Shown: positions 50,696 through 58,279 of the stretch, in pieces
How the letters are laid out: every line of letters starts with the position of its first letter
Numbering within the stretch: the first letter of the stretch is position 1
NCBI RefSeq assembly: GCF_002954715.1
Contig: NZ_MSCP01000001.1
Location: forward strand, 1,943,415 to 2,001,693
DNA from: Aliivibrio sifiae
Lineage (GTDB): Bacteria > Pseudomonadota > Gammaproteobacteria > Enterobacterales > Vibrionaceae
Direction: 5' to 3'
Length of the DNA stretch: 58,279 nt
Notes under the pieces: model-generated
The model's database searches: none
The model's input: only the letters and a program-made list of their open reading frames with translations
What the model was told of the DNA's origin: nothing
Made by a program: the position numbers and the translations under genes

Positions 50696-50896
50696 TTAAT
50701 CTCGCTCATCCATCCAACAAAGAACTATCGCTTCTAATATTTTCTCACCAGAATGATTTGGGTCATCATCAAATTCCTCTAAAGCCATAACCCATTCTCT
50801 TAAATCGGTAAAACGAACAGTTTGAGGATCAATCTCTGGATATTGCTCAGAAAGCTCAATTGCAATGTCACGTGAATCTATCCATTTAATGCTCAT
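50696..50896 (-). CDS. iscX: IscX (YfhJ), isc-system accessory protein
   Basis: A small acidic protein that binds IscS and iron and tunes cluster assembly. The 66 residues match the family throughout: MSIKWIDSRDIAIEL, the DPQTVRFTDLREWV segment and the acidic patch EEFDDDPNHSGEKILEAI. Unlike the tight spacing in E. coli, a 125-bp gap with a terminator-like hairpin separates it from fdx. Confidence 0.95.
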   Translation of the reverse strand: MSIKWIDSRDIAIELSEQYPEIDPQTVRFTDLREWVMALEEFDDDPNHSGEKILEAIVLCWMDERD

Positions 50897-50938
50897 AATT
50901 TCATCCTTAATTACGTTGTATATAGTACTGATATAAAA

Positions 50939-51001
50939 AAAGGTAAGTTCTGAAACGCAAGTTTATCACTTGTCTTCCATCTCTTACCTTTATCAAAAGT
51001 A
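50939..51001 (-). terminator. Terminator-like hairpin between fdx and iscX
   Basis: The outer arms AAAGGTAAG (50939-50947) and CTTACCTTT (50993-51001) enclose a second hairpin, CAAGT-TTATC-ACTTG (50958-50972). Leftward RNA gains a U-run after the outer stem. It could reduce read-through into iscX. Confidence 0.55.
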
Positions 51002-51021
51002 GTTCAATTAATCAGGTAAGA

Positions 51022-51360
51022 TTAATGGTCTTCTGATGCTAAGTTTAGTGTATATTTTGGAATCTCTACGACTAAATCTTGTTTTGCCATTCTTGCTTGG
51101 CAACCTAAACGAGACTCAGGCTCTAGCCCCCACGCCTTATCCAGCATGTCATCTTCAAGCTCATCACTCTCTTCTAGAGAATCAAACCCTTCACGAATAA
51201 CAATATGACACGTTGTACACGCACATGATTTTTCACAAGCATGTTCAATTGCGATACCGTTCTTTAAAGCAACGTCTAAAACAGTATCACCTTCATTTGC
51301 TTCAAGTACTGCACCTTCTGGGCATAACTCATCATGTGGTAGAACAATAATCTTTGGCAT
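51022..51360 (-). CDS. fdx: [2Fe-2S] ferredoxin of the ISC system
   Basis: An electron donor for iron-sulfur cluster assembly. The 112-residue adrenodoxin-type ferredoxin has cluster ligands Cys42, Cys48, Cys51 (ACEKSCACTTC) and Cys87 (RLGCQAR), with the extra conserved Cys46 in between. It follows hscA by 2 bp in the isc operon. Confidence 0.97.
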   Translation of the reverse strand: MPKIIVLPHDELCPEGAVLEANEGDTVLDVALKNGIAIEHACEKSCACTTCHIVIREGFDSLEESDELEDDMLDKAWGLEPESRLGCQARMAKQDLVVEIPKYTLNLASEDH

Positions 51361-51362
51361 TT

Positions 51363-53216
51363 CTATACCTCATCAATAGATTGACCGGCTAATGCGGCAC
51401 GAATAGAAGCATCCATTCGACGCGCAGCAAACTCTTGGCTTGCTTCATCAGCGTGTTTAATTCCATCTTCAATTGCTTGCGTATCTGTACCTTGACGTAC
51501 TGTGATTAACGCTTCAATTGCTTGTAAAATTTCTGCTTGTTCTTCTTTTGATAACAAGGTGTCGCCATCATTATTTAATGCAACAACAAGACCTTCAATA
51601 ACTCGATCGGCTTCAACTTGCTGCTCTGCTAATGCACGAGCTTGCATGTCTTCTTTAGCAAACGTCATTGAATCTTTCAGCATGTTCGCGACTTCATTAT
51701 CACTTAAACCATAGGAAGGCTTAACTTGGATATGGGACTGAACACCCGTACTTTTTTCCATTGCTGTTACTGATAAAAGTCCATCAGCATCTACTTGGTA
51801 AGTCACTCGGATATGCGCGGCACCCGCAGTCATCGGTGGAATACCTTTTAATGAGAAGCGAGCAAGTGAGCGTCCGTCTTCTACCATCTCACGTTCACCT
51901 TGAACAACGTGAACCATCATTCCTGTTTGACCATCTTTAAAAGTGGTGAATTCTTGTGCTTTCGCAACAGGGATAGTGGTATTGCGTGGAATGATTTTTT
52001 CAACCAAGCCACCCATGGTTTCAATCCCTAAAGACAACGGAATAACATCAAGCAATAACATTTCAGCATCAGGTTTATTACCCACTAAAATATCCGCTTG
52101 AATGGCAGCACCAATAGCAACCACTTGATCTGAATCGATACTCGTTAATGGCGTTTTTCCAAAATAGTCACCAACAGAGCTGCGCACGATAGGCGTTCTT
52201 GTCGAACCGCCAACCATAACAACTTCCATTACTTCTTCTGAGGTAATATCTGCATCTTTTAGCGCACGGCGACAAGCCATTAGTGTTTTCTTCACTAATG
52301 ATTGAATTAATTGATTAAAAACATCAACCGTAATACTGCCTGACCATTCTTTAAAAGAAACAGTAACTGAATCTGCATCTGACAATGCCACTTTAGTTTC
52401 TGTTGCTAATGTCAAAAGCTCACGCTGTTCTTGATTAGAAAGTGCTGATGTAATACCTGCTTGATCTTTAATCCATTGCGCTAATGCATGGTCAAAATCA
52501 TCGCCACCCAGTGCTGAATCACCACCTGTTGCTAATACTTCAAATACGCCTTTTGATAAACGTAAGATTGAAATATCAAATGTACCACCACCAAGATCAT
52601 AGACAGCAATAACGCCTTCCTGACCTGAATCTAAGCCATAAGCAATCGCTGCGGCTGTTGGTTCATTCAACAAGCGTAAAACGTTTAAGCCTGCAAGTGT
52701 CGCGGCATCTTTGGTTCCTGCGCGCTGAGCATCATCAAAATAAGCCGGTACTGTAATTACAACACCTTCAAGATCACCACCTAACGTTGCTTGAGCACGG
52801 TTAGATAATGATTTAAGGATCTCTGCTGATACTTGAACTGGATTAACATCACCTTGAGGTGTACTAATCACAGGTAACCCATTATCACTTTCTGTAAATT
52901 GGTAAGGTAGATCAGGGTAACGCGCTTGAATGTCTTTCAATGAACGTCCCATTAAGCGTTTTACAGAAATAATGGTATTTTGAGGATCAGAAGCGGCTGA
53001 TTGATAAGCGTTGGCACCCACACAAATTTTATCGTTTTGATATTGCACCACGGACGGAAGAATTACGTTACCTTTTGTATCAGGTAATGTATTTGCTTCA
53101 CCACTTCGAACCGAAGCGACCAATGAGTTAGTTGTGCCTAAATCGATGCCGACTGCTAGTTTATGTTGATGTGGTGCAGCACTTTGTCCAGGCTCAGAAA
53201 TTTGTAGAAATGCCAT
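51363..53216 (-). CDS. hscA: Hsp70-family chaperone HscA
   Basis: A specialised Hsp70 that drives cluster release from IscU. The 617 residues have the ATPase phosphate loop GIDLGTTNS at 23-31, [14 protein letters not shown] near 210 and [10 protein letters not shown] near 340. The substrate-binding domain is C-terminal. It lies between hscB and fdx. The length and isc position separate it from DnaK. Confidence 0.97.
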   Translation of the reverse strand: MAFLQISEPGQSAAPHQHKLAVGIDLGTTNSLVASVRSGEANTLPDTKGNVILPSVVQYQNDKICVGANAYQSAASDPQNTIISVKRLMGRSLKDIQARYPDLPYQFTESDNGLPVISTPQGDVNPVQVSAEILKSLSNRAQATLGGDLEGVVITVPAYFDDAQRAGTKDAATLAGLNVLRLLNEPTAAAIAYGLDSGQEGVIAVYDLGGGTFDISILRLSKGVFEVLATGGDSALGGDDFDHALAQWIKDQAGITSALSNQEQRELLTLATETKVALSDADSVTVSFKEWSGSITVDVFNQLIQSLVKKTLMACRRALKDADITSEEVMEVVMVGGSTRTPIVRSSVGDYFGKTPLTSIDSDQVVAIGAAIQADILVGNKPDAEMLLLDVIPLSLGIETMGGLVEKIIPRNTTIPVAKAQEFTTFKDGQTGMMVHVVQGEREMVEDGRSLARFSLKGIPPMTAGAAHIRVTYQVDADGLLSVTAMEKSTGVQSHIQVKPSYGLSDNEVANMLKDSMTFAKEDMQARALAEQQVEADRVIEGLVVALNNDGDTLLSKEEQAEILQAIEALITVRQGTDTQAIEDGIKHADEASQEFAARRMDASIRAALAGQSIDEV

Positions 53217-53251
53217 GGGTAATATCCTTCACTTAATTAATCTAACAAAGA

Positions 53252-53767
53252 TTAATTTAATAATTTATCTTCTAACTTTTCGACTTCTTGATTGAGCTTA
53301 TCAATAAACTTTAGTTTACGTACGCTTTGTGCCGCCTCTTGCCATGCATCCACGTCTAATTGCTGTTTCAATTCAGCCAATTGTGATTTACGCATTGTGG
53401 AAACATTTTCAGAAAAATCAAATAATGCACTTTCAGGATCAGAACTTGATGAGATATCTTCTAGCTCTTCTCGCAGTTCCATTTGTTGCATTAAAAACAT
53501 CGGGTCTTGCATCGTCGTTTGTTCACCACGAATGTCATGACCTTGTTCTGAAAGTAGGTATTCTGCACGGGAGACTGGATTTTTTAGCGTTTGATAAGCG
53601 TCGTTAATTTGTGCCGCTTTTTGAACGGAAAGTAAACGGTCACGTTCTGACGAAGTCGCGAAGTTATCAGGGTGGAATCGTTTCTGCAATTCACGGAATT
53701 GAGCAGAAAGAAGGCCACCATCCAGTTCAAACTGGTTTGGTAGCCCAAATAATTCAAAATGATTCAT
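53252..53767 (-). CDS. hscB: Co-chaperone HscB
   Basis: A J-domain protein that delivers IscU to HscA and stimulates its ATPase. The 171 residues include an N-terminal J domain with HPD at 32-34 (KRFHPDNFATSS) and a C-terminal helical IscU-binding domain. It is in the isc operon between iscA and hscA. Confidence 0.97.
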   Translation of the reverse strand: MNHFELFGLPNQFELDGGLLSAQFRELQKRFHPDNFATSSERDRLLSVQKAAQINDAYQTLKNPVSRAEYLLSEQGHDIRGEQTTMQDPMFLMQQMELREELEDISSSSDPESALFDFSENVSTMRKSQLAELKQQLDVDAWQEAAQSVRKLKFIDKLNQEVEKLEDKLLN

Positions 53768-53782
53768 AGTTAACGTTATGCT

Positions 53783-54106
53783 CTATACGTTGAAGCTTTC
53801 ACCACACCCACATTCACTTTTTACGTTTGGATTGTTGAATTGGAAACCTTCATTTAGACCTTCTTTGGCAAAATCTAATTCTGTTCCATCCATGTAAGCT
53901 AAGCTTTTTGGATCGATGATAATCTTAACCCCAAATTCTTCAAACACTTGGTCTTCTTCGTTTAGCTCATCAACAAATTCAAGAATATACGCCATACCAG
54001 AGCAACCAGAGGTTCTTACGCCTAAACGTAGACCAATGCCTTTTCCTCGGTTTTCAAGAAATGTTTGAACACGGCTTGCTGCTGCTTCAGTTACTGAAAT
54101 GGCCAT
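53783..54106 (-). CDS. iscA: Iron-sulfur assembly protein IscA
   Basis: An A-type carrier for iron or clusters. The 107 residues contain the three invariant cysteines Cys35 (TSGCSGMAY), Cys99 and Cys101 (ECGCGESF). It follows iscU after an unusually long 128-bp gap that contains two hairpins. Confidence 0.97.
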   Translation of the reverse strand: MAISVTEAAASRVQTFLENRGKGIGLRLGVRTSGCSGMAYILEFVDELNEEDQVFEEFGVKIIIDPKSLAYMDGTELDFAKEGLNEGFQFNNPNVKSECGCGESFNV

Positions 54107-54144
54107 ACTACAACCTTTACTATATTTGTTTTGTGGTCATGGGT

Positions 54145-54220
54145 GTCGTTAGTCAATAACGACCTATATTAGACAATAAAGCGCCTATTTACACGATATC
54201 ACGTAAACAAGACGCTTTAT
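54145..54220 (-). other. Two hairpins in the iscU-iscA intercistronic gap
   Basis: Hairpin 1 is GTCGTTA-GTCAA-TAACGAC (54145-54163). Hairpin 2 has outer arms ATAAAGCG/CGCTTTAT (54176-54220) and an inner TTTAC/GTAAA stem (54188-54207). Neither has a clear U-run, so they may serve RNA stability or processing rather than termination. Confidence 0.5.
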
Positions 54221-54234
54221 AACGTTACTTAATC

Positions 54235-54612
54235 TTAGTGTTTATTACGGTAGTCAGATACCGCTGCTTTAATCGCATCTTCCGCCAAGATTGAACAGTG
54301 AACTTTCACTGGTGGTAATTCTAGCTCTTCAGCGATTTCAGCATTTTTAAGTGCTGCTGCTTCGTCTAGAGTTTTACCTTTAACCCACTCAGTAACTAAT
54401 GAGCTTGATGCGATTGCTGAACCACAACCGTATGTTTTAAATTTTGCGTCTTCAATAATACCTTCTGGAGATACTTTGATTTGCAACTTCATTACATCAC
54501 CACACGCTGGTGCACCAACCATACCGCTACCAACGGATGGATCATCTTTTTCAAATGAACCAACATTACGTGGGTTTTCGTAGTGATCGATTACTTTTTC
54601 GCTATAAGCCAT
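54235..54612 (-). CDS. iscU: Iron-sulfur scaffold protein IscU
   Basis: The scaffold on which [2Fe-2S] and [4Fe-4S] clusters are built. The 125 residues have the ligands Cys37 and Asp39 (GAPACGDV), Cys63 (YGCGSAIASS) and His105-Cys106 after the HscA-recognition motif LPPVK. ATG 54612 (MAYSEKVIDHYENPR) matches family N termini, with AGAGG 9 nt upstream; the frame extends to 54660 into iscS without similarity. Confidence 0.97.
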   Translation of the reverse strand: MAYSEKVIDHYENPRNVGSFEKDDPSVGSGMVGAPACGDVMKLQIKVSPEGIIEDAKFKTYGCGSAIASSSLVTEWVKGKTLDEAAALKNAEIAEELELPPVKVHCSILAEDAIKAAVSDYRNKH

Positions 54613-54644
54613 GATAAATACCTCTAAATTCTGGAACGTCCGTG

Positions 54645-55859
54645 TTAGTGGTGTGCCCACTCAACCGTGTTTAAGTCGATGCCTTCTTTATACATATCCC
54701 ATAATGGAGACATATCACGCAGTTTATTTACTGCTTGGCTAATTTGTGTGATTGCATGATCAATCTCTTCTTCCGTCGTATAACGACCAAATGAGAAACG
54801 AATTGAACTGTGTGCTAGCTCATCATTCAGACCTAACGCACGCAATACATACGATGGTTCAAGACTTGCTGAAGTACATGCTGAACCTGAAGAAACCGCA
54901 AGATCTTTTAGTGCCATTAATAATGACTCACCTTCAACAAACTCAAAGCTGATGTTCAAGTTATGCGGTACACGCTGGTCTAAATCACCATTAATGTGTA
55001 CAGCTTCCATATCCTTAACGCCATCAAGAAGACGATCACGCATTGCTAAACAATGATCATAATCTTTTTGCATCTCTTCTTTTGCGATACGACACGCTTC
55101 ACCCATACCAACGATTTGGTGGGTTGCTAACGTACCAGAACGGAAACCACGCTCATGACCACCGCCGTGCATTTGTGCTTCTAAACGAATACGAGGTTTA
55201 CGGCGAACGTACAATGCACCAATGCCTTTAGGGCCATACATTTTATGAGCAGAAAGTGAAATTAAATCTACTTTCATTTCTTGTACATCAAGAGGAATTT
55301 TACCTGCAGATTGTGCTGCATCAACATGGAAAATAATTTTACGTGAGCGACAAAGCTCGCCCATTGCTGCGATGTCTTGAATCACACCAATTTCATTATT
55401 TACATGCATAATAGAAACAAGAACGGTATCTTCACGCATTGCTGCTTCTAATTTCGCTAAATCAACTAAACCATTTGATTCAGGCTCTAGGTACGTTACT
55501 TCGTAACCTTCGCGCTCAAGTTGACGGCATGGATCCAGAACTGCTTTATGCTCAGTTTTACAAGTAATAACGTGCTTACCTTTCTTATGGTAGAAATGTG
55601 CAGCACCTTTAATTGCAAGGTTATCTGATTCTGTAGCGCCTGATGTAAATACGATCTCACGTGGGTCAGCATTTAATAAAGCGGCAATATTGTCACGAGC
55701 AGTATCTACTGCTTCTTCAGCCTGCCAGCCGTAGCGGTGTGAACGTGATGCAGGGTTACCAAAGCATCCGTCCATTGTCATATGTTGAACCATTTTATTC
55801 GCTACACGCTCATCAACAGGACAAGTCGCCGAATAATCAAAGTAAATTGGCAGTTTCAT
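54645..55859 (-). CDS. iscS: Cysteine desulfurase IscS
   Basis: A PLP enzyme that mobilises sulfur from cysteine for clusters and tRNA thiolation. The 404 residues equal E. coli IscS. The PLP lysine lies in [14 protein letters not shown] and the active-site cysteine loop in [17 protein letters not shown] 55859 ([14 protein letters not shown]) has GGAG 6 nt upstream; upstream in-frame starts overlap iscR. It is 31 bp after iscR. Confidence 0.98.
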   Translation of the reverse strand: MKLPIYFDYSATCPVDERVANKMVQHMTMDGCFGNPASRSHRYGWQAEEAVDTARDNIAALLNADPREIVFTSGATESDNLAIKGAAHFYHKKGKHVITCKTEHKAVLDPCRQLEREGYEVTYLEPESNGLVDLAKLEAAMREDTVLVSIMHVNNEIGVIQDIAAMGELCRSRKIIFHVDAAQSAGKIPLDVQEMKVDLISLSAHKMYGPKGIGALYVRRKPRIRLEAQMHGGGHERGFRSGTLATHQIVGMGEACRIAKEEMQKDYDHCLAMRDRLLDGVKDMEAVHINGDLDQRVPHNLNISFEFVEGESLLMALKDLAVSSGSACTSASLEPSYVLRALGLNDELAHSSIRFSFGRYTTEEEIDHAITQISQAVNKLRDMSPLWDMYKEGIDLNTVEWAHH

Positions 55860-55890
55860 TTTCATCTCCGAGAATACAGACGTTTGACCG

Positions 55891-56397
55891 TCAAAGGCGG
55901 ACATTAACACCCACAGAATTTGTTATTTTAGAACCCGTTGCTAACCCATTATTTAAGGCTGCATCGATATTTTGTCTATCTGATACTTGTTGAACTTCAT
56001 TATCAATCATAAGCTCACCAAGAGTAATACCATCTAAGAAGCTACTAATTCGTGAACTTAAATCACGCCACAAGGTGTGCGTTAAACAACGCGTCCCACC
56101 TTGGCAGCCTTCTTTACCATGACATTTAGTTGCGTCAACTGATTCATCAACCGCTGAAATAACCATTCCAACCGCAATTTCATTCGGTTTTAAGCCTAAG
56201 CGGTAACCACCACCTGGACCTCTAACGCTAGCAACTAAACCGGCTTTACGTAATCTAGAGAATAATTGTTCAAGATAAGATAATGAAATCCCTTGTCTCT
56301 CCGAAATATCGGCAAGTGGCACAGGGCCTTCTTGTGCATGCAAGGCAACATCAAGCATTGCTGTTACTGCATACCTTCCCTTCGAAGTTAATTTCAT
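55891..56397 (-). CDS. iscR: Iron-sulfur cluster-sensing regulator IscR
   Basis: An Rrf2-family regulator that represses its own operon when holding a [2Fe-2S] cluster. The 168-residue protein has a winged HTH (about 1-65, [20 protein letters not shown]). Cluster ligands Cys92, Cys98, Cys104 and His107 ([17 protein letters not shown]) sit at the same positions as in E. coli. It is first in iscRSUA-hscBA-fdx. GAGG lies 7 nt before the ATG, and two type-1 IscR sites lie just upstream. Confidence 0.98.
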   Translation of the reverse strand: MKLTSKGRYAVTAMLDVALHAQEGPVPLADISERQGISLSYLEQLFSRLRKAGLVASVRGPGGGYRLGLKPNEIAVGMVISAVDESVDATKCHGKEGCQGGTRCLTHTLWRDLSSRISSFLDGITLGELMIDNEVQQVSDRQNIDAALNNGLATGSKITNSVGVNVRL

Positions 56398-56441
56398 AAG
56401 TTACCTCATATCCACACTATTCGTATGGAATGAAGTTTCCC

Positions 56442-56491
56442 ATACCTGACTATTTTGGTCAAGTATTTATCCTACTATTTTGGTCAAGTAT
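56442..56491 (-). promoter_or_regulatory. Two abutting type-1 IscR binding sites
   Basis: On the minus strand, two 25-bp sites (56491-56467 and 56466-56442) follow each other with no gap. Both begin ATACTTGACCAAAATAGT, and the second ends CAGGTAT. They fit the E. coli type-1 consensus for holo-IscR and each includes a TTGACC -35-like hexamer. The nearer site is 45 bp upstream of iscR. Confidence 0.85.
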
Positions 56492-56507
56492 TATAACTTG
56501 ATGATAA

Positions 56508-57230
56508 TTATTCTTTTATGCTTCTTTCTACCGCAGTTAAAATACCGCGTAATGTACGTAATTCATGCGTTTCTGGACGAGCGCGATTAAACATGCGGCG
56601 CATTTTATTCATCACTTGTCCTGGATGAGCCTTATTAATAAAGTCTGTGTCTGTCATGACTTTTTCAAGGTGCTCATAAAATAATTCTAATTCGTGATTT
56701 AAAGGGTATTCCGCTTCTTTAGACTCCCCTTTATATGCTTGGCTATCTAACCAAGCAACACGAGCTTCATAACTGATTGTTTGTACTGCCATTGCTAGAT
56801 TCAATGAGCTGTATTCTGGATTCGCCGGGATACATACATGGAAATGACATTTTTGTAATTCGTCATTTGTTAACCCAACTCTTTCTCGACCAAATACAAA
56901 CGCAATTGGGTGAGATAGTGCTTCTTCTATTGCTTTAACCCCTGCTTCGCGAGGCTCTAGCATTGGCCATTCAAGCGTTCTCGAGCGAGCACTTGACCCA
57001 ATCACTAAACCACAATCAGAAATCGCTTCATCTAAGGTATTAACAATACGCGCTCGATTCGCAATATCACTTGCACCTGCCGCTAATGCGATGGCTTGAC
57101 CATCAACTTCACACTCTGGAGCAACTAATACCATATTAGTTAAGCCCATTACTTTCATTGCACGAGCCGCTGACCCAATGTTTCCTGAATGGCTAGTACC
57201 AACAAGGACAATACGAATTCTATCTAGCAT
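56508..57230 (-). CDS. trmJ: tRNA (cytidine/uridine-32-2'-O)-methyltransferase TrmJ
   Basis: Methylates position 32 of certain tRNAs. The 240-residue SPOUT protein has motif 1 [19 protein letters not shown], motif 2 [17 protein letters not shown] and motif 3 [16 protein letters not shown], plus a C-terminal helical extension. ATG 57230 ([11 protein letters not shown]) matches the family start. It lies between suhB and iscR, a conserved enterobacterial and Vibrio order. Confidence 0.95.
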   Translation of the reverse strand: MLDRIRIVLVGTSHSGNIGSAARAMKVMGLTNMVLVAPECEVDGQAIALAAGASDIANRARIVNTLDEAISDCGLVIGSSARSRTLEWPMLEPREAGVKAIEEALSHPIAFVFGRERVGLTNDELQKCHFHVCIPANPEYSSLNLAMAVQTISYEARVAWLDSQAYKGESKEAEYPLNHELELFYEHLEKVMTDTDFINKAHPGQVMNKMRRMFNRARPETHELRTLRGILTAVERSIKE

Positions 57231-57439
57231 GTTAATTTTTCCATATGATGAAAAGAGCCGCCGGATACTATCATAAAGCAATATCCCTTTCTTCTTTATA
57301 TACCAGAGATTTTAACCCACAATCGCTTTTTTTATAATAAAGGCACCAACTGAACAAAAAATAAACGCTTCCTTTTGAACGTTAGTTTATGTATACTCGC
57401 GGCCGATTTCTGTTCTTTAACATCTTTTGGGATATAACT

Positions 57440-58243
57440 ATGCATCCAATGCTAAATATTGCTATACGTACTGCGCGTAAAGCCGGTGACTTTGTTGCTA
57501 AATCTTTTGAGCAAACTGACAAAATTGAAACAACAAAAAAAGGCAATAACGAGTTTATTACGAACATCGAAAACGATGCTCAATACATGCTTGTTGACAT
57601 GATCAAGAAATCTTACCCTGATCACAGCATCATTTCTGAAGAGTCTGGCCTAATCGAAGGCAAAGACGCTGACGTTCAATGGATCATTGACCCATTAGAT
57701 GGCACGACTAACTTCGTTAAAGGTATCCCACACTTCTCTATCTCTATTGCGGTTCGCATTAAAGGCCGTACAGAAGTGGCTTGTGTATACGATCCAATCC
57801 GTAATGAATTATTCACAGCTCAACGTGGTGCTGGTGCTCAACGCAACAACCAACGTGTTCGTGTTCAAGAATTAAAAGACATGAACGAAACAATTCTTGC
57901 GACTGGCCTTCCATACCGTCAAAAACAACACGCTGAAAGCTACTCTAAAGTATTAAGCGCTATGTTTGTTGAATGTTCTGATATCCGTAGCTCTGGTTGT
58001 CCTTCTCTAGATTTATGTTACCTAGCTGCAGCTCGCATCGATGGTTTCTTCGCTCTTGGCCTTAAGCCTTGGGAAATAGCAGCAGCAGATCTAATCGCTC
58101 GTGAATCTGGCGTTATCTGTACTGACTTCACTGGCAACACTGACTACATGAAAACTGGTAGCCTAGTAGCTGGTAGCCCACGTATCGTTAAGTCTATGCT
58201 TAAGAAAATCCGTGAAAACGGCAGCGAAGCAATGGCTAAATAA
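57440..58243 (+). CDS. suhB: Inositol-1-monophosphatase / Nus-factor SuhB
   Basis: A magnesium-dependent phosphatase that in E. coli also acts in ribosomal RNA antitermination complexes. The 267 residues equal E. coli SuhB. Metal ligands lie in SEESG (Glu67) and DPLDGTTNF (Asp84, Asp87), with the C-terminal motif WEIAAADLIARESG. ATG 57440 (MHPMLNIAIR) is chosen because GGGA precedes it and family members start there; the open frame begins at 57389. It is divergent from trmJ. Confidence 0.97.
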   Translation: MHPMLNIAIRTARKAGDFVAKSFEQTDKIETTKKGNNEFITNIENDAQYMLVDMIKKSYPDHSIISEESGLIEGKDADVQWIIDPLDGTTNFVKGIPHFSISIAVRIKGRTEVACVYDPIRNELFTAQRGAGAQRNNQRVRVQELKDMNETILATGLPYRQKQHAESYSKVLSAMFVECSDIRSSGCPSLDLCYLAAARIDGFFALGLKPWEIAAADLIARESGVICTDFTGNTDYMKTGSLVAGSPRIVKSMLKKIRENGSEAMAK

Positions 58244-58279
58244 TCTTAATTGATTACCAAGATTTGAATTAAAAATCTT

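Noticed and set aside
50519-50737. 72-codon plus-strand frame in the pepB-iscX gap
   Set aside because: It runs into iscX, has no ribosome-binding site and shows no recognisable features; the gap is better treated as non-coding.
55661-55993. 110-codon frame opposite iscS/iscR
   Set aside because: It overlaps two essential, fully conserved genes and has no family features.
58259-58279. AAGATTT/AAATCTT hairpin at the window end
   Set aside because: Only 7 bp, AT-only apart from one pair, and cut by the window edge; it cannot be called a suhB terminator.

Overview
The window looks like chromosome 1 of a low-GC member of the Vibrionaceae, most likely Aliivibrio (A. fischeri group). This rests on the AT-rich base composition, Vibrio-type proteins throughout, chitin and sialate genes, and a long gene order shared with Vibrio cholerae chromosome 1 (suhB, trmJ, isc, pepB, ndk, rlmN, pilW, rodZ, ispG, hisS, yfgM, bamB, der, alaX-like, yfgJ, xseA, guaBA). 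The species call is inference, because no 16S or marker search was possible.

Layout. 1-5.4 kb is a sialic acid (Neu5Ac) catabolic locus: a truncated SSS-family sialate symporter, nanK, nanE, nagA, an RpiR-type regulator (nanR) and nanA. A repeated 15-bp operator-like motif lies in its intergenic regions. 5.4-5.9 kb holds yaeP and a DUF4250 gene. 6.3-8.5 and 13.7-16.2 kb encode two large secreted multidomain GH18 chitin-active enzymes that share a promoter-proximal motif. Between them are an NSS-family Na+ symporter, a structured leader or sRNA candidate, the rimB-rimK-aspartoacylase-like operon and a Gre-like factor. 16.3-24.2 kb holds a DUF3622 gene, a SPOUT methyltransferase, purL with a PurR box, mltF, a 52-codon small gene and tadA. 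24.2-27.4 kb is a formaldehyde-detoxification locus (LysR regulator, frmA, frmB). 27.5-33.1 kb is a cysteine/serine catabolic cluster (cyuP-like transporter, ridA, cyuA, YheO-like regulator), followed by an AbgT transporter. 33.4-58.2 kb is the conserved housekeeping block: guaBA, xseA, yfgJ, alanyl-tRNA editing protein, der, bamB-yfgM-hisS-ispG-rodZ-pilW-rlmN, ndk, pepB, the isc iron-sulfur operon, trmJ and suhB.

The most notable non-coding item is the intergenic gap at 38443-38749. By synteny it occupies the place of crtS, the chromosome 1 site whose replication triggers chromosome 2 initiation in V. cholerae. It carries a dense GATC cluster with a TGATC-AGC-GATCA palindrome. Other non-coding signals are a well-formed promoter-to-terminator unit of about 150 nt upstream of rimB, abutting tandem IscR type-1 sites, and several nested inverted repeats in housekeeping intergenic gaps that resemble dispersed repeat elements.

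No tRNA, rRNA, CRISPR array, insertion sequence or prophage was seen.
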